This document shows positions 7,287-14,091 of a DNA stretch of 15,687 bases, piece by piece; positions within the stretch are counted from its first letter, which is position 1, and every line of letters starts with the position of its first letter. Under the pieces are notes generated by a model. The model saw only the letters and a list, made by a program, of their open reading frames with translations. It was not told where the DNA came from and ran no database searches. This DNA is from Deltaproteobacteria bacterium (GTDB lineage Bacteria; Desulfobacterota; Desulfuromonadia; Geobacterales; Pseudopelobacteraceae), in assembly GCA_016219145.1 (NCBI GenBank), contig JACRCG010000220.1:1-15687 (forward strand). Reading direction: 5' to 3'. The position numbers and the translations under genes were made by a program.

Positions 7287-7625
7287 CTACAGTGCATCTT
7301 CACCGGTTTCACCAGTTCTTATACGAATCACAGCTTCAACATTGGTAACAAAAATCTTTCCGTCTCCAATACGACCGGTCTTGGCTGATTTTTCAATCGC
7401 CTCGACAACTTTGGGCAGAAGGGAATCGGAAACAATAATCTCAATCTTGATCTTGGGGATGAAGTCAACAACATACTCCGCACCGCGATAAAGCTCGGTG
7501 TGCCCCTTCTGACGGCCAAATCCTTTTACTTCGCTGATGGTAATGCCTTGAATTCCGATCTCATTCAGGGATTCCTTGACCTCATCCAGCTTGAACGGTT
7601 TTATGATTGCCTCGACTTTTTTCAC
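7287..7625 (-). CDS. glnB: Nitrogen regulatory protein PII
   Basis: A 112-residue trimeric signal protein that senses 2-oxoglutarate, ATP and ADP and relays nitrogen status. The open frame extends upstream, but the GTG at 7625 is chosen. It has a GGAGG ribosome site, begins the conserved (V/M)KKVEAIIKPFKL, and places the uridylylated tyrosine exactly at residue 51 (GHTELYRGAEYVV). The B-loop/C-loop signature GDGKIFVTNVEAVIRIRTGE is intact near the C-terminus. It sits directly upstream of glnA in one transcription unit and not beside amtB. That favours a GlnB role in controlling glutamine synthetase adenylylation and NtrB/NtrC over a GlnK role. The partners GlnD, GlnE and NtrBC are not in this window. 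Confidence 0.97.
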   Translation of the reverse strand: MKKVEAIIKPFKLDEVKESLNEIGIQGITISEVKGFGRQKGHTELYRGAEYVVDFIPKIKIEIIVSDSLLPKVVEAIEKSAKTGRIGDGKIFVTNVEAVIRIRTGETGEDAL

Positions 7626-7722
7626 AGCGAGTCCCTCCGTGCGTAAGTTGCGTGTGACTGGGTTATATGGGTTATGAAACAAAAAACAAGTAACAGGTAC
7701 CGGCACAATCGGATGTTATGGA

Positions 7723-7738
7723 TGCAAGCTCCCTGCCA
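7723..7738 (-). promoter_or_regulatory. Sigma-54 (-24/-12) promoter of glnBA
   Basis: Minus strand TGGCAGGGAGCTTGCA matches the consensus TGGCAC-N5-TTGCA, with the invariant GG and GC separated by the required 10 bases. Only the C of TGGCAC differs. Predicted transcription starts near 7712, giving an untranslated leader of about 87 bases before the glnB GTG. Confidence 0.87.
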
Positions 7739-7851
7739 ACCACCAAAACATAAATATTTTAATTATTACATATAGTTATCAAAGCACGTACAAATCCGCA
7801 ACTAAAATTGTCACCGGCAATGCCTAACTAACAGACACAGCCATAATCAAT

Positions 7852-7868
7852 TGTTCACAATTTGTGCA
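7852..7868. promoter_or_regulatory. Enhancer-like palindrome upstream of glnBA (candidate NtrC-type site)
   Basis: TGCACAAATTGTGAACA on the minus strand, with a perfect 11-base core (7856-7866). It has the 17-base length and TGCAC half-site of NtrC operators, although the other half is imperfect. It sits about 115 bases upstream of the -24 element, and the AT-rich DNA between (7744-7785) may ease looping. Binding by NtrC is inferred. The site also lies 38 bases upstream of the divergent promoter at 7904. Confidence 0.45.
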
Positions 7869-7903
7869 GATGCTACGACTGGGCCGGGTTGGAATATGAT
7901 GAA

Positions 7904-7932
7904 TTGAACTATTTTTCCTGATGCTGTATAAA
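7904..7932 (+). promoter_or_regulatory. Sigma-70 promoter for the M23 peptidase gene
   Basis: TTGAAC (7904-7909), a 17-base spacer, then TATAAA (7927-7932, five of six to consensus). Transcription would start near 7939, giving a leader of about 43 bases. The leader contains a five-codon ORF (7965-7982) whose TAA overlaps the ATG of the peptidase gene. Confidence 0.6.
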
Positions 7933-7981
7933 TCAGTAATCGGATTTAAATAACAGAAAACGGCATGGACGACAAGCACTA

Positions 7982-8809
7982 ATGACCAGAACCGAAAAAT
8001 CATTCTCAACACTTTTCCGCAGAATCCTGCTGACGGTTTTTCCGGCACTGACAGCGCTGACAGGCCTGCACGCATCTCATGCGGTCGCTGACATTTACCG
8101 GTTTGTAACTGTCGATGGTGTCGAGACATTTACTGACGCCCCTGTTAACAGGGATGCCAAAGTCGTAATGAAAGATCGCGCAGCACCTGCTGCAAAGAAA
8201 CAGAAAAAATCAAAGCCGGAAAAAATTCACGAGATTTCTCTGGATGAAATTGTCGAAAAATCCGTGCACGCCTCGCTTCAATCTCAAGACCGGACGCCGC
8301 GTTTTTTTGAACCGCGTTTGCCGCTTGTGGGCGGCAGCATCACATCCGGAGTCGGCATGCGCATTGACCCAATTGACGGCAAATGGCGCCACCATAACGG
8401 AATCGATATCGCCATACCGGAAGGAACACCAGTTACACCGGCAGCCCCTGGCGTTGTAGTCTACAGCGGATTGAGATCCGGCTACGGCAACACCGTTCTT
8501 GTAGAACATGACAATGGCCTGATCACGCTTTATGGTCATAACAGCAGGCTGCTGGCGATTAACGGCCAACAGGTGGACGCCGACACACCGGTCGCCCTCT
8601 CCGGCAACACCGGGCGTTCGACCGGACCGCATCTGCATTTTGAAGCCTGGCAGGCCGGCGTGAACGTGACACCTAATTTCATGCCCGGCAACACCGCGCA
8701 GCTGCCAAAAATACAGTTGGCTTCCGCCAGAACCAGAGCGCAGTTCCGCAAGGAGATTCTGGCGGACGGATCGGTGCTTTTCACCAACCTGCCGGCCTCG
8801 CTCCCCTGA
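7982..8809 (+). CDS. Secreted M23/LytM-family peptidoglycan endopeptidase
   Basis: A 275-residue exported protein. A signal peptide spans about residues 1-36 (basic MTRTEKSFSTLFRR, hydrophobic core, ASHAVA). A short DUF4124-like strand pair follows (IYRFVTVDGVETFTDAP), then a Lys/Ala-rich linker. The LytM domain covers about 112-235, with zinc ligands His138 and Asp142 in HHNGIDIA and His219 in GPHLHFE, plus catalytic His186 (YGHNS) and His217. It is predicted to cut peptide cross-links in the cell wall, or to activate an amidase if inactive. The last 20 residues (ADGSVLFTNLP) look like a second DUF4124-type hairpin. The ribosome site is weak, and initiation may depend on the overlapping five-codon leader. 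It is coupled to the downstream gene by TGATG. Confidence 0.92.
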   Translation: MTRTEKSFSTLFRRILLTVFPALTALTGLHASHAVADIYRFVTVDGVETFTDAPVNRDAKVVMKDRAAPAAKKQKKSKPEKIHEISLDEIVEKSVHASLQSQDRTPRFFEPRLPLVGGSITSGVGMRIDPIDGKWRHHNGIDIAIPEGTPVTPAAPGVVVYSGLRSGYGNTVLVEHDNGLITLYGHNSRLLAINGQQVDADTPVALSGNTGRSTGPHLHFEAWQAGVNVTPNFMPGNTAQLPKIQLASARTRAQFRKEILADGSVLFTNLPASLP

Positions 8810-9993
8810 TGCTGGATCAGATTTGCAAATACACTGCCAAGATGCTTGAGGACAGGTCGGCCGATCATGCCCTGATCGCTTTCGCCGCCCAGGACGATGT
8901 CATGATATCCCAAGGCGAGAAGAGCCTGGCGGCTCTGGCAACCGGCATCCTGTCGCGCCTGAATTGTCTGGCTTTGGTCGCTGCCCGCCCCTCACTCCCT
9001 TTTGCCGATTTCCTGATACAACGAGCCAGCAGTGAAGAGCATGAAATCATACCGCGCGACACTGAAACGCGCACCTTTCTGCACGATATTCCGATACTGC
9101 GGCTGTCCGAACTTGCAACAGACCCGGCCACAGCCATTGCCAGGCTGCTAGGCAACCGCAAAGGCATCGTCGTTGAAGGGATCGGCATCATAGCAAACGG
9201 CGCCCTGACGGTAGAACAGGCTTACATCAACTGGTCATCGGTGTTTCATTCAACATACATCAAATACCTGGAGGACGTTCTGGAGAACGGCTTTCTGCTG
9301 CCGGGCGAGGCACAGACCTTCAGCAATTTCCGTCACAAATGGCTTCTGCCGCTTTCTGCCGATGGTCTTGCATTCAGGCGAGGCCCGATCAACGACAAGG
9401 CTCAGATTCTGGACGAAATCGACCGGGTCGGGCGCTACACCGTTCAGCGCGGCCTGGTGGATTCATTCTTCGGAAATATTTCTTACTCTGACGGCAATCT
9501 GATTTATATCTCCCAGACCGCTTCCAGCCTGGACGAATTGCCCGGCTGCATCGACCCGGTCCCTTTTGAGAACAGCTCCACCGTCGGCATAACCGCCTCC
9601 AGCGAACTGGTGGCTCATCGCAGCATTTTTGAAACCACCGGATGCCGCGCCATCCTGCATGGCCATCCGCGCTTTGCGGTAGTAATGAGTATGTTGTGCG
9701 AGGAAAAGAAAGATTGTCCTGTTACGGATTGCTGGAAGGATTGCCGCAAAGTGCGATTTTATAACGGCACACCGGTTGTTGCCGGAGAAATCGGCGCAGG
9801 GGGGATTGCCAAAAACGTTCCTCCGGTGATCGGTGCGTCCGGGCGGGCAATCGTGTATGGCCACGGTGTTTTCAGCACCGGAATGTCCGATTTCCAGGAA
9901 GCCTTTCAGTCGCTGGTTGATGTTGAAAACTGGTGCAGAGACGAGTATTTCCGCCGGTTTGATGAGAAGTATTCCTTGAATCAGCTCCCTTAG
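8809..9993 (+). CDS. Class II aldolase/adducin-family protein with degenerate N-terminal copy
   Basis: A 394-residue protein with two related halves. The C-terminal half (about 200-394) is a recognisable class II aldolase: GNIS at 222-225, SSELVAHRSIF at 264-274, ILHGHPRF with His284 and His286, and the third metal His352 in YGHGVFSTG. The family includes sugar-phosphate aldolases, dehydratases and decarboxylases, so the substrate is open. The N-terminal half resembles the same fold (TFLHDIPILRL at 89-99, then KGIVVEGIGIIANGALTVEQAY at about 118-139), but has Ile where the GHG histidine should be, so it is probably not catalytic. Its ATG overlaps the stop of the M23 gene (TGATG), implying coupled translation. 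No export signal is present, so it does not share a compartment with the peptidase. Confidence 0.85.
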   Translation: MLDQICKYTAKMLEDRSADHALIAFAAQDDVMISQGEKSLAALATGILSRLNCLALVAARPSLPFADFLIQRASSEEHEIIPRDTETRTFLHDIPILRLSELATDPATAIARLLGNRKGIVVEGIGIIANGALTVEQAYINWSSVFHSTYIKYLEDVLENGFLLPGEAQTFSNFRHKWLLPLSADGLAFRRGPINDKAQILDEIDRVGRYTVQRGLVDSFFGNISYSDGNLIYISQTASSLDELPGCIDPVPFENSSTVGITASSELVAHRSIFETTGCRAILHGHPRFAVVMSMLCEEKKDCPVTDCWKDCRKVRFYNGTPVVAGEIGAGGIAKNVPPVIGASGRAIVYGHGVFSTGMSDFQEAFQSLVDVENWCRDEYFRRFDEKYSLNQLP

Positions 9994-10005
9994 TCCGTTG
10001 CAGCA

Positions 10006-10025
10006 GATCGTAAGATCAGTTTTTT
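10006..10025 (+). terminator. Weak terminator candidate after aldolase gene
   Basis: GATC-GTAA-GATC (10006-10017) forms only a 4-bp stem, followed by A-G and then six Ts (10020-10025). It is weakly placed 12 bases past the aldolase stop. The 10026-10130 stretch holds no convincing promoter. Confidence 0.3.
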
Positions 10026-10130
10026 ATTGCGATTTTTGAGCAATTGATAGTATTACCCACATATTAACTCAACAATGCCTGCTGTCTATGCTGCACGCCA
10101 TTCAAAGCCATACCGCAGAATGGAGACGCC

Positions 10131-12347
10131 GTGCCCGAAGAGCTTGTCAATCAGAACTTCCAGACACTTCTTGCCAGAGCGGTTGCAACCGTCGCCGGAG
10201 AGCTGAATATCGCCTCACGTAACTGGTCCGCCTACCCACCAGGCCACCCGGTAGTTGAAACTTCACTCCAGAAACTCCTGCTCGCTATATTAAACCTGCT
10301 GCAACTACAGTCACCGGTTCAGATCGGCATTACCCGTGACGGCCTGCTTCTGGGCGCAGATTTCGCCGAAAAGGGAAATGCTGTCTGCCGCATTATCGCA
10401 ACAGCATTCTTTGAGCGCGGAGCAGGTACACTGCTGTTCCGGCAGGCACCCGGGCGAGAAGAGCTGCAAACGCTGCTGCGCGTGATGGGCATGAAGCGCG
10501 AACATATCCAGGCTGAAGGCGGAATTGAAAAGATATTTGAAACTTCCGGCGTAACTTCCATGGAGGTGCGTGGAATACGCTACGACCGCTTCAGCGGGAC
10601 GGAAGAAGCTGTTATCAGCAGCGACAGAGAGGTGGGCTCCGCCGCTGACTCTGGCAATGTGTGGGAGCGCTTTGTCCGCATTATGATGCAGGGGGAACTA
10701 GGTCTTTCCAGTATGGATGATAGCGGAGAATTTCGTCCCGAAGTTCTGGCTGCGGCCCTGAATGCCCGTTTTGCCCAACGTATGGGAACCGGAGGCGGAC
10801 TTTCCTCCAACACCATCAGAAACTCCATCGATCTGATGCGCGAATTGTTGAGCGAAAAAAATACTTCGGCGGCAGGCACAGATAATCAGCAGGCGTCATC
10901 AGATATTACCGAATTACCCAGACAGTCCGGCCTGCATGCCTTTATTGCAGCCCTTGACCCTACCCTGCGCCGACAAATCCTGGACGGTTTCTGTGAGACC
11001 GGGGACGCTACCGACGACAGTGCGGCTGAACTGTTATTTCGTCAGCTTGGACCGGCCATGATGCAGGACACCTACGCCAGGGCGGAGGAGTATTCCGCTG
11101 CTCCTCCGCTGTTGCAGGGCATTCTCCGTAAACTGCTCCCTCACATGCTGAGCACATACGAAACGGCCACCGCGCAGGACGAGATCCGCGACAAGGTGCG
11201 CACGCTGCTGCAGGAGCACAATCAGGAAGCATATATACCTGATGATTATCTGCTGGGGCTGAAGGATCTGCTGGCAGATAATCCGCTGCCGCAAATTGAA
11301 AAGAATGCACTGCGGGAGCTGCTGTCCAGCGTTGAACCGGCTGCCATCGAAATTCGCGGCAGCGAGATCATCATGCAGCTGGTGATTACCGACCCTGACG
11401 GCGAGGACGCTCAGGAGCTGATCCAGAACCTGACAGACCTGTGCAGCAACTTTCTGGAGCTGGGTGATTACGGCCAGGTTCTGATCATACTCAGGCAGGC
11501 CGCTGATCCGGCCCTGGCGCCGCGGTTACGCTCGGCGCTGCGGGAGGCTTTCAGCCAACCGGAATTTTTGAATGAAATACTCTCCGGCCTGACCGTCTGG
11601 GGCAGACCCAAATACGACCAGGTGACACAGCTGATCAGGGTCATCGGCGCCCCCTTTATCAATCCGCTTATAGACAAGCTGGGGACGGAAGAAAACATGT
11701 CACTGCGACGTTTTCTGATGGATCGGGTACTTGCATTTGGTGATGCAGCCAGACCGGCGCTGCTGGAGCGCCTTTCCGACCAGCGCTGGTACGTGCTCCG
11801 TAACATCATTGCCATGTTGCGCACACTGGCGCCGGGCCAGGAAACAGATCGCCTGCGCCCTCTTTTAAAACATCCCAACCAGAAAGTGCACCAGGAGGTA
11901 ATCAAATCTCTTTTGCTGGCAGGCGACCCGGTCGCCCACCGGCAACTGTTGCGGGATCTGGAATCCAGCAACCGCGAGATTAGGCTGGCCGCGATTTTTC
12001 TGGCTGACAGGACCAGCAGTCTCGATATGGCCCGCAAGCTGGCTGATATGCTCCTGGTCGGCGGGTACTCGGCTGATGAGTATGAAATCAAGACGGCCTG
12101 CGTGAAGGCACTGGCTGAAATCGGAAAAACCGAAATTATTCCCGAACTGGGTAAGGTACTCAAAATGCGCAGCCTGCTGGCCTTTAGAACTCTTAACCGG
12201 CTCAAAGCCGATATTGTACGATCGCTTGAAAGGTATCCCGCAACGTCAGCTCAGCCGGTCCTTGAACGACTCGCCGCCGGAAAAGACGAAGTGGCCAACC
12301 TGGCGGCAGAGTCCCTGAAAAATCTGCGGCGGAGCAGACTGTCATGA
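10131..12347 (+). CDS. HEAT-repeat protein with uncharacterised N-terminal domain, partner of HD-GYP protein
   Basis: A 738-residue cytoplasmic protein. Residues 1-150 form a compact domain (YPPGHPVVE at 35-43, ITRDGLLLG at 67-75, FFERGAGTLLF at 93-103, GREELQTLL at 108-116) that appears to recur in the next gene. The middle is mostly helical and acidic. From about 490 to the end there are HEAT/PBS-lyase-like helical repeats, for example RPALLERLSDQRWYVLRN and KHPNQKVHQEVIKSLLLAGD, which normally act as protein-protein scaffolds. Translation starts at the GTG at 10131 behind GGAG; an upstream ATG is out of frame. Its TGA overlaps the ATG of the HD-GYP gene (ATGA), so equimolar production and a physical complex are likely. 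No catalytic motif is seen. The role as a scaffold or regulator of c-di-GMP turnover is inferred. Confidence 0.85.
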   Translation: MPEELVNQNFQTLLARAVATVAGELNIASRNWSAYPPGHPVVETSLQKLLLAILNLLQLQSPVQIGITRDGLLLGADFAEKGNAVCRIIATAFFERGAGTLLFRQAPGREELQTLLRVMGMKREHIQAEGGIEKIFETSGVTSMEVRGIRYDRFSGTEEAVISSDREVGSAADSGNVWERFVRIMMQGELGLSSMDDSGEFRPEVLAAALNARFAQRMGTGGGLSSNTIRNSIDLMRELLSEKNTSAAGTDNQQASSDITELPRQSGLHAFIAALDPTLRRQILDGFCETGDATDDSAAELLFRQLGPAMMQDTYARAEEYSAAPPLLQGILRKLLPHMLSTYETATAQDEIRDKVRTLLQEHNQEAYIPDDYLLGLKDLLADNPLPQIEKNALRELLSSVEPAAIEIRGSEIIMQLVITDPDGEDAQELIQNLTDLCSNFLELGDYGQVLIILRQAADPALAPRLRSALREAFSQPEFLNEILSGLTVWGRPKYDQVTQLIRVIGAPFINPLIDKLGTEENMSLRRFLMDRVLAFGDAARPALLERLSDQRWYVLRNIIAMLRTLAPGQETDRLRPLLKHPNQKVHQEVIKSLLLAGDPVAHRQLLRDLESSNREIRLAAIFLADRTSSLDMARKLADMLLVGGYSADEYEIKTACVKALAEIGKTEIIPELGKVLKMRSLLAFRTLNRLKADIVRSLERYPATSAQPVLERLAAGKDEVANLAAESLKNLRRSRLS

Positions 12348-13498
12348 ACGACGGGGCGCTAATCCATGGTATTCACGACTTCATCCGCCATCTGCTGTCT
12401 GCTGTAGCCGCTGCCGGGCTTTACGGCATGGACCACCGGCAGGTAGCACACCTGACTGAAGTGGCTCACTCAAGCCTTGTCAGCACCCTTTCCATACGTC
12501 CCGATATCGCCATGCTTGAGGTTGACGGCGAGCTGATCATAGACAACGAACCGCTGCCGTTCTCGATGGTAATGGACCGTTTTGCCCTGTATCTGCGTGA
12601 AAACGGAATCGGCCACCTCCGTTTTCTGGCCGGCGTGCCGCGATCCGAACTCGACCTGTTTATTGAGGCGTTGGCACGCCAGCCGGGCGCTCCTGAGCTG
12701 GGATCGAGCGAGCATATACGTGTCGGACGGGTTGAGATGCCCGAGCTTGGCGACGAAGCCGGCAGCCTGGGAGCCGGTGACAAAGCTGCCGTCACGGCGA
12801 ATGTCACCCTGAAGGATCTGCCAGCCGTAGAACTGACGCGGTTCACCGAGGTATACGAAGCGGTCAAACGCAAGGAGCGGCTTAAACCGAGCGGAATTGC
12901 GGCAACGGTTACAGAACTGGTGATGGCCTTCAAACGTGAGGGGGAATCCATTCTGGTGCTGTCGGCCCTGCGGGAAAAGGATGAGTACAGCTTCACGCAC
13001 GCCGCCAACGTCTGCATCCTGACCATAGCCCAGGCTACATCGCTGGGTATTCAGGGGCAGCTGTTGAATGACATCGGCATGGCAGCCATGCTGCATGATA
13101 TCGGCAAGATGTTCGTGCCTGACGAGATTCTGACCAAGGAAGAGAAGCTGACTACAGAGGAATTTGAGCTGATGAAGCTGCACCCGGTTAAGGGGGGGCG
13201 CTATCTGCTGGGAACTGCGGGGATACCGCGACTGGCGGCCATCGTGGCCTACGAGCATCATATGCGCGATGATTTATCCGGTTATCCGGCGGCGCCGTAC
13301 GGGTGGAAATTGAATCTTGCCAGCCAGCTGACTTCAATAGCCGACGTCTTCGACGCCATGCGAACCAGACGCTCTTACCAGGAACCGCATCCACCGCGCC
13401 AGATAGCCAACCTGCTGCTCTCAAAATCCGGCACAGAATTCAATCCTCTGCTGGTTCGCAATTTCCTGCATATGATGTCACGGTTGAAGAAGCTTTGA
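12344..13498 (+). CDS. HD-GYP domain protein (putative c-di-GMP phosphodiesterase)
   Basis: A 384-residue protein. Residues about 20-125 resemble the N-terminal domain of the preceding HEAT protein (DHRQVAHL, VDGELIIDNEPL, ENGIGHLRF, VPRSELDLF). The HD-GYP domain covers about 205-384: His219 in SFTHAANV, HDIGK at 251-255, LHPVKGG at 279-285, HH at 305-306, GYP at 313-315 and IADVFDAM at 332-339. Metal ligands are kept, so hydrolysis of c-di-GMP (or cGAMP) is expected. The loop reads HHMRDDLSGYP, where most family members have HHERxDGxGYP, so activity is likely but not assured. There is no receiver or membrane segment; input probably comes through the shared domain and the HEAT partner. The stop codon is followed after one base by a large palindrome array. 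Confidence 0.93.
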   Translation: MNDGALIHGIHDFIRHLLSAVAAAGLYGMDHRQVAHLTEVAHSSLVSTLSIRPDIAMLEVDGELIIDNEPLPFSMVMDRFALYLRENGIGHLRFLAGVPRSELDLFIEALARQPGAPELGSSEHIRVGRVEMPELGDEAGSLGAGDKAAVTANVTLKDLPAVELTRFTEVYEAVKRKERLKPSGIAATVTELVMAFKREGESILVLSALREKDEYSFTHAANVCILTIAQATSLGIQGQLLNDIGMAAMLHDIGKMFVPDEILTKEEKLTTEEFELMKLHPVKGGRYLLGTAGIPRLAAIVAYEHHMRDDLSGYPAAPYGWKLNLASQLTSIADVFDAMRTRRSYQEPHPPRQIANLLLSKSGTEFNPLLVRNFLHMMSRLKKL

Positions 13499-13499
13499 C

Positions 13500-14080
13500 C
13501 AGGACGATGTGACGGTTGCCGGGGAATTCATTCCCCGGATGTCTCGCGTAACATATCCCACCGTCGCGTACGCGACGGATGAATGGGGTATGCCTCCTAA
13601 ACCCGTGGGATGAATCCCACGGCTACCATCGGACGCCCCGATGGGGCTTTAATTGTTTCCGTCCCGTAGGGACGGTGTGATGGTAGACGGGGAATTCATT
13701 CCCCGGAAATCATGACAACATATCCCGCCGTCGCGTACGCGACGGATGAATGGGGTGTTGCCTCAACCCGTGGGATGAATCCCACGGCTACCATCGGACG
13801 CCCCGATGGGGCTTTTGTCGTTTTTCGTCCCGTAGGGACGGTATGATGGTAGACGGGGAATTCATTCCCCGGAAATCATGACAACATCTCCCACCGTCGC
13901 GTACGCGACGGATGAATTGGGTATGCCTCCTAAACCCGTGGGATGAATCCCACGGCTACCATCGAACGCCCCGATGGGGCTTTTGTCGTTGTCGTCCCGT
14001 AGGGACGGTGTGACGGTAACCGGGGAATTCATTCCCCGGTCATAGTGTCAAAATATCATCACGTCACGTACGTGATGTGA
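13500..14080. repeat. Tandem array of a 166-168 bp multi-palindrome unit (3.5 copies)
   Basis: Four copies of GGGGAATTCATTCCCC begin at 13521, 13689, 13855 and 14022 (periods 168, 166 and 167). Each full unit carries five palindromes in fixed order: A (13519-13538, 13688-13705, 13854-13871, 14020-14039); B, CCGTCGCGTACGCGACGG (13561-13578, 13728-13745, 13894-13911); C, CCGTGGGATGAATCCCACGG (13603-13622, 13768-13787, 13936-13955); D, GCCCCGATGGGGC (13635-13647, 13800-13812, 13968-13980); E, CGTCCCGTAGGGACG (13660-13674, 13826-13840, 13993-14007). Palindromes are nearly invariant while the spacers drift. The left edge starts inside a decayed E arm. The right edge ends in a diverged B (14059-14080). 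Periods are not multiples of three throughout and stops occur, so it is not coding. It fills the gap between two convergent genes. I cannot name the family. Confidence 0.93.
13635..13657 (+). terminator. D palindrome of the first array unit as possible terminator of the HEAT/HD-GYP operon
   Basis: GCCCC-GAT-GGGGC, a 5-bp stem with a 3-base loop, is followed by TTTAATTGTTT. The second and third copies (13800 and 13968) are followed by TTTTGTCG and further Ts. These are the only palindromes in the unit with downstream T-tracts, and they are oriented to stop plus-strand transcription coming from the HD-GYP gene. The short stem makes strong termination uncertain. Confidence 0.4.
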
Positions 14081-14091
14081 CAAAACATCCC

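Noticed and set aside
7626..7706. 27-codon N-terminal extension of GlnB
   Set aside because: The GTG at 7625 has a ribosome site and puts the uridylylated Tyr at position 51, as in the family.
9994..10130. c-di-GMP riboswitch ahead of the HEAT/HD-GYP operon
   Set aside because: No GEMM-like core or tetraloop-receptor pattern could be found in this 137-base gap.
11468..12205. 245-codon minus-strand ORF opposite the HEAT gene
   Set aside because: Ser/Arg-rich antisense shadow of the HEAT-repeat region.
12470..13261. 263-codon minus-strand ORF opposite the HD-GYP gene
   Set aside because: The plus strand encodes a well-conserved HD-GYP protein here. The antisense frame has no recognisable domain or ribosome site.
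13500..14080. CRISPR array
   Set aside because: The whole 166-168 bp unit repeats, with no unique spacers between short repeats, and no cas genes are nearby.
13500..14080. Coding repeat (tandem-repeat protein)
   Set aside because: Two of the three periods (166 and 167) are not multiples of three, stops occur in the frames, and changes fall in linkers, not at third positions.
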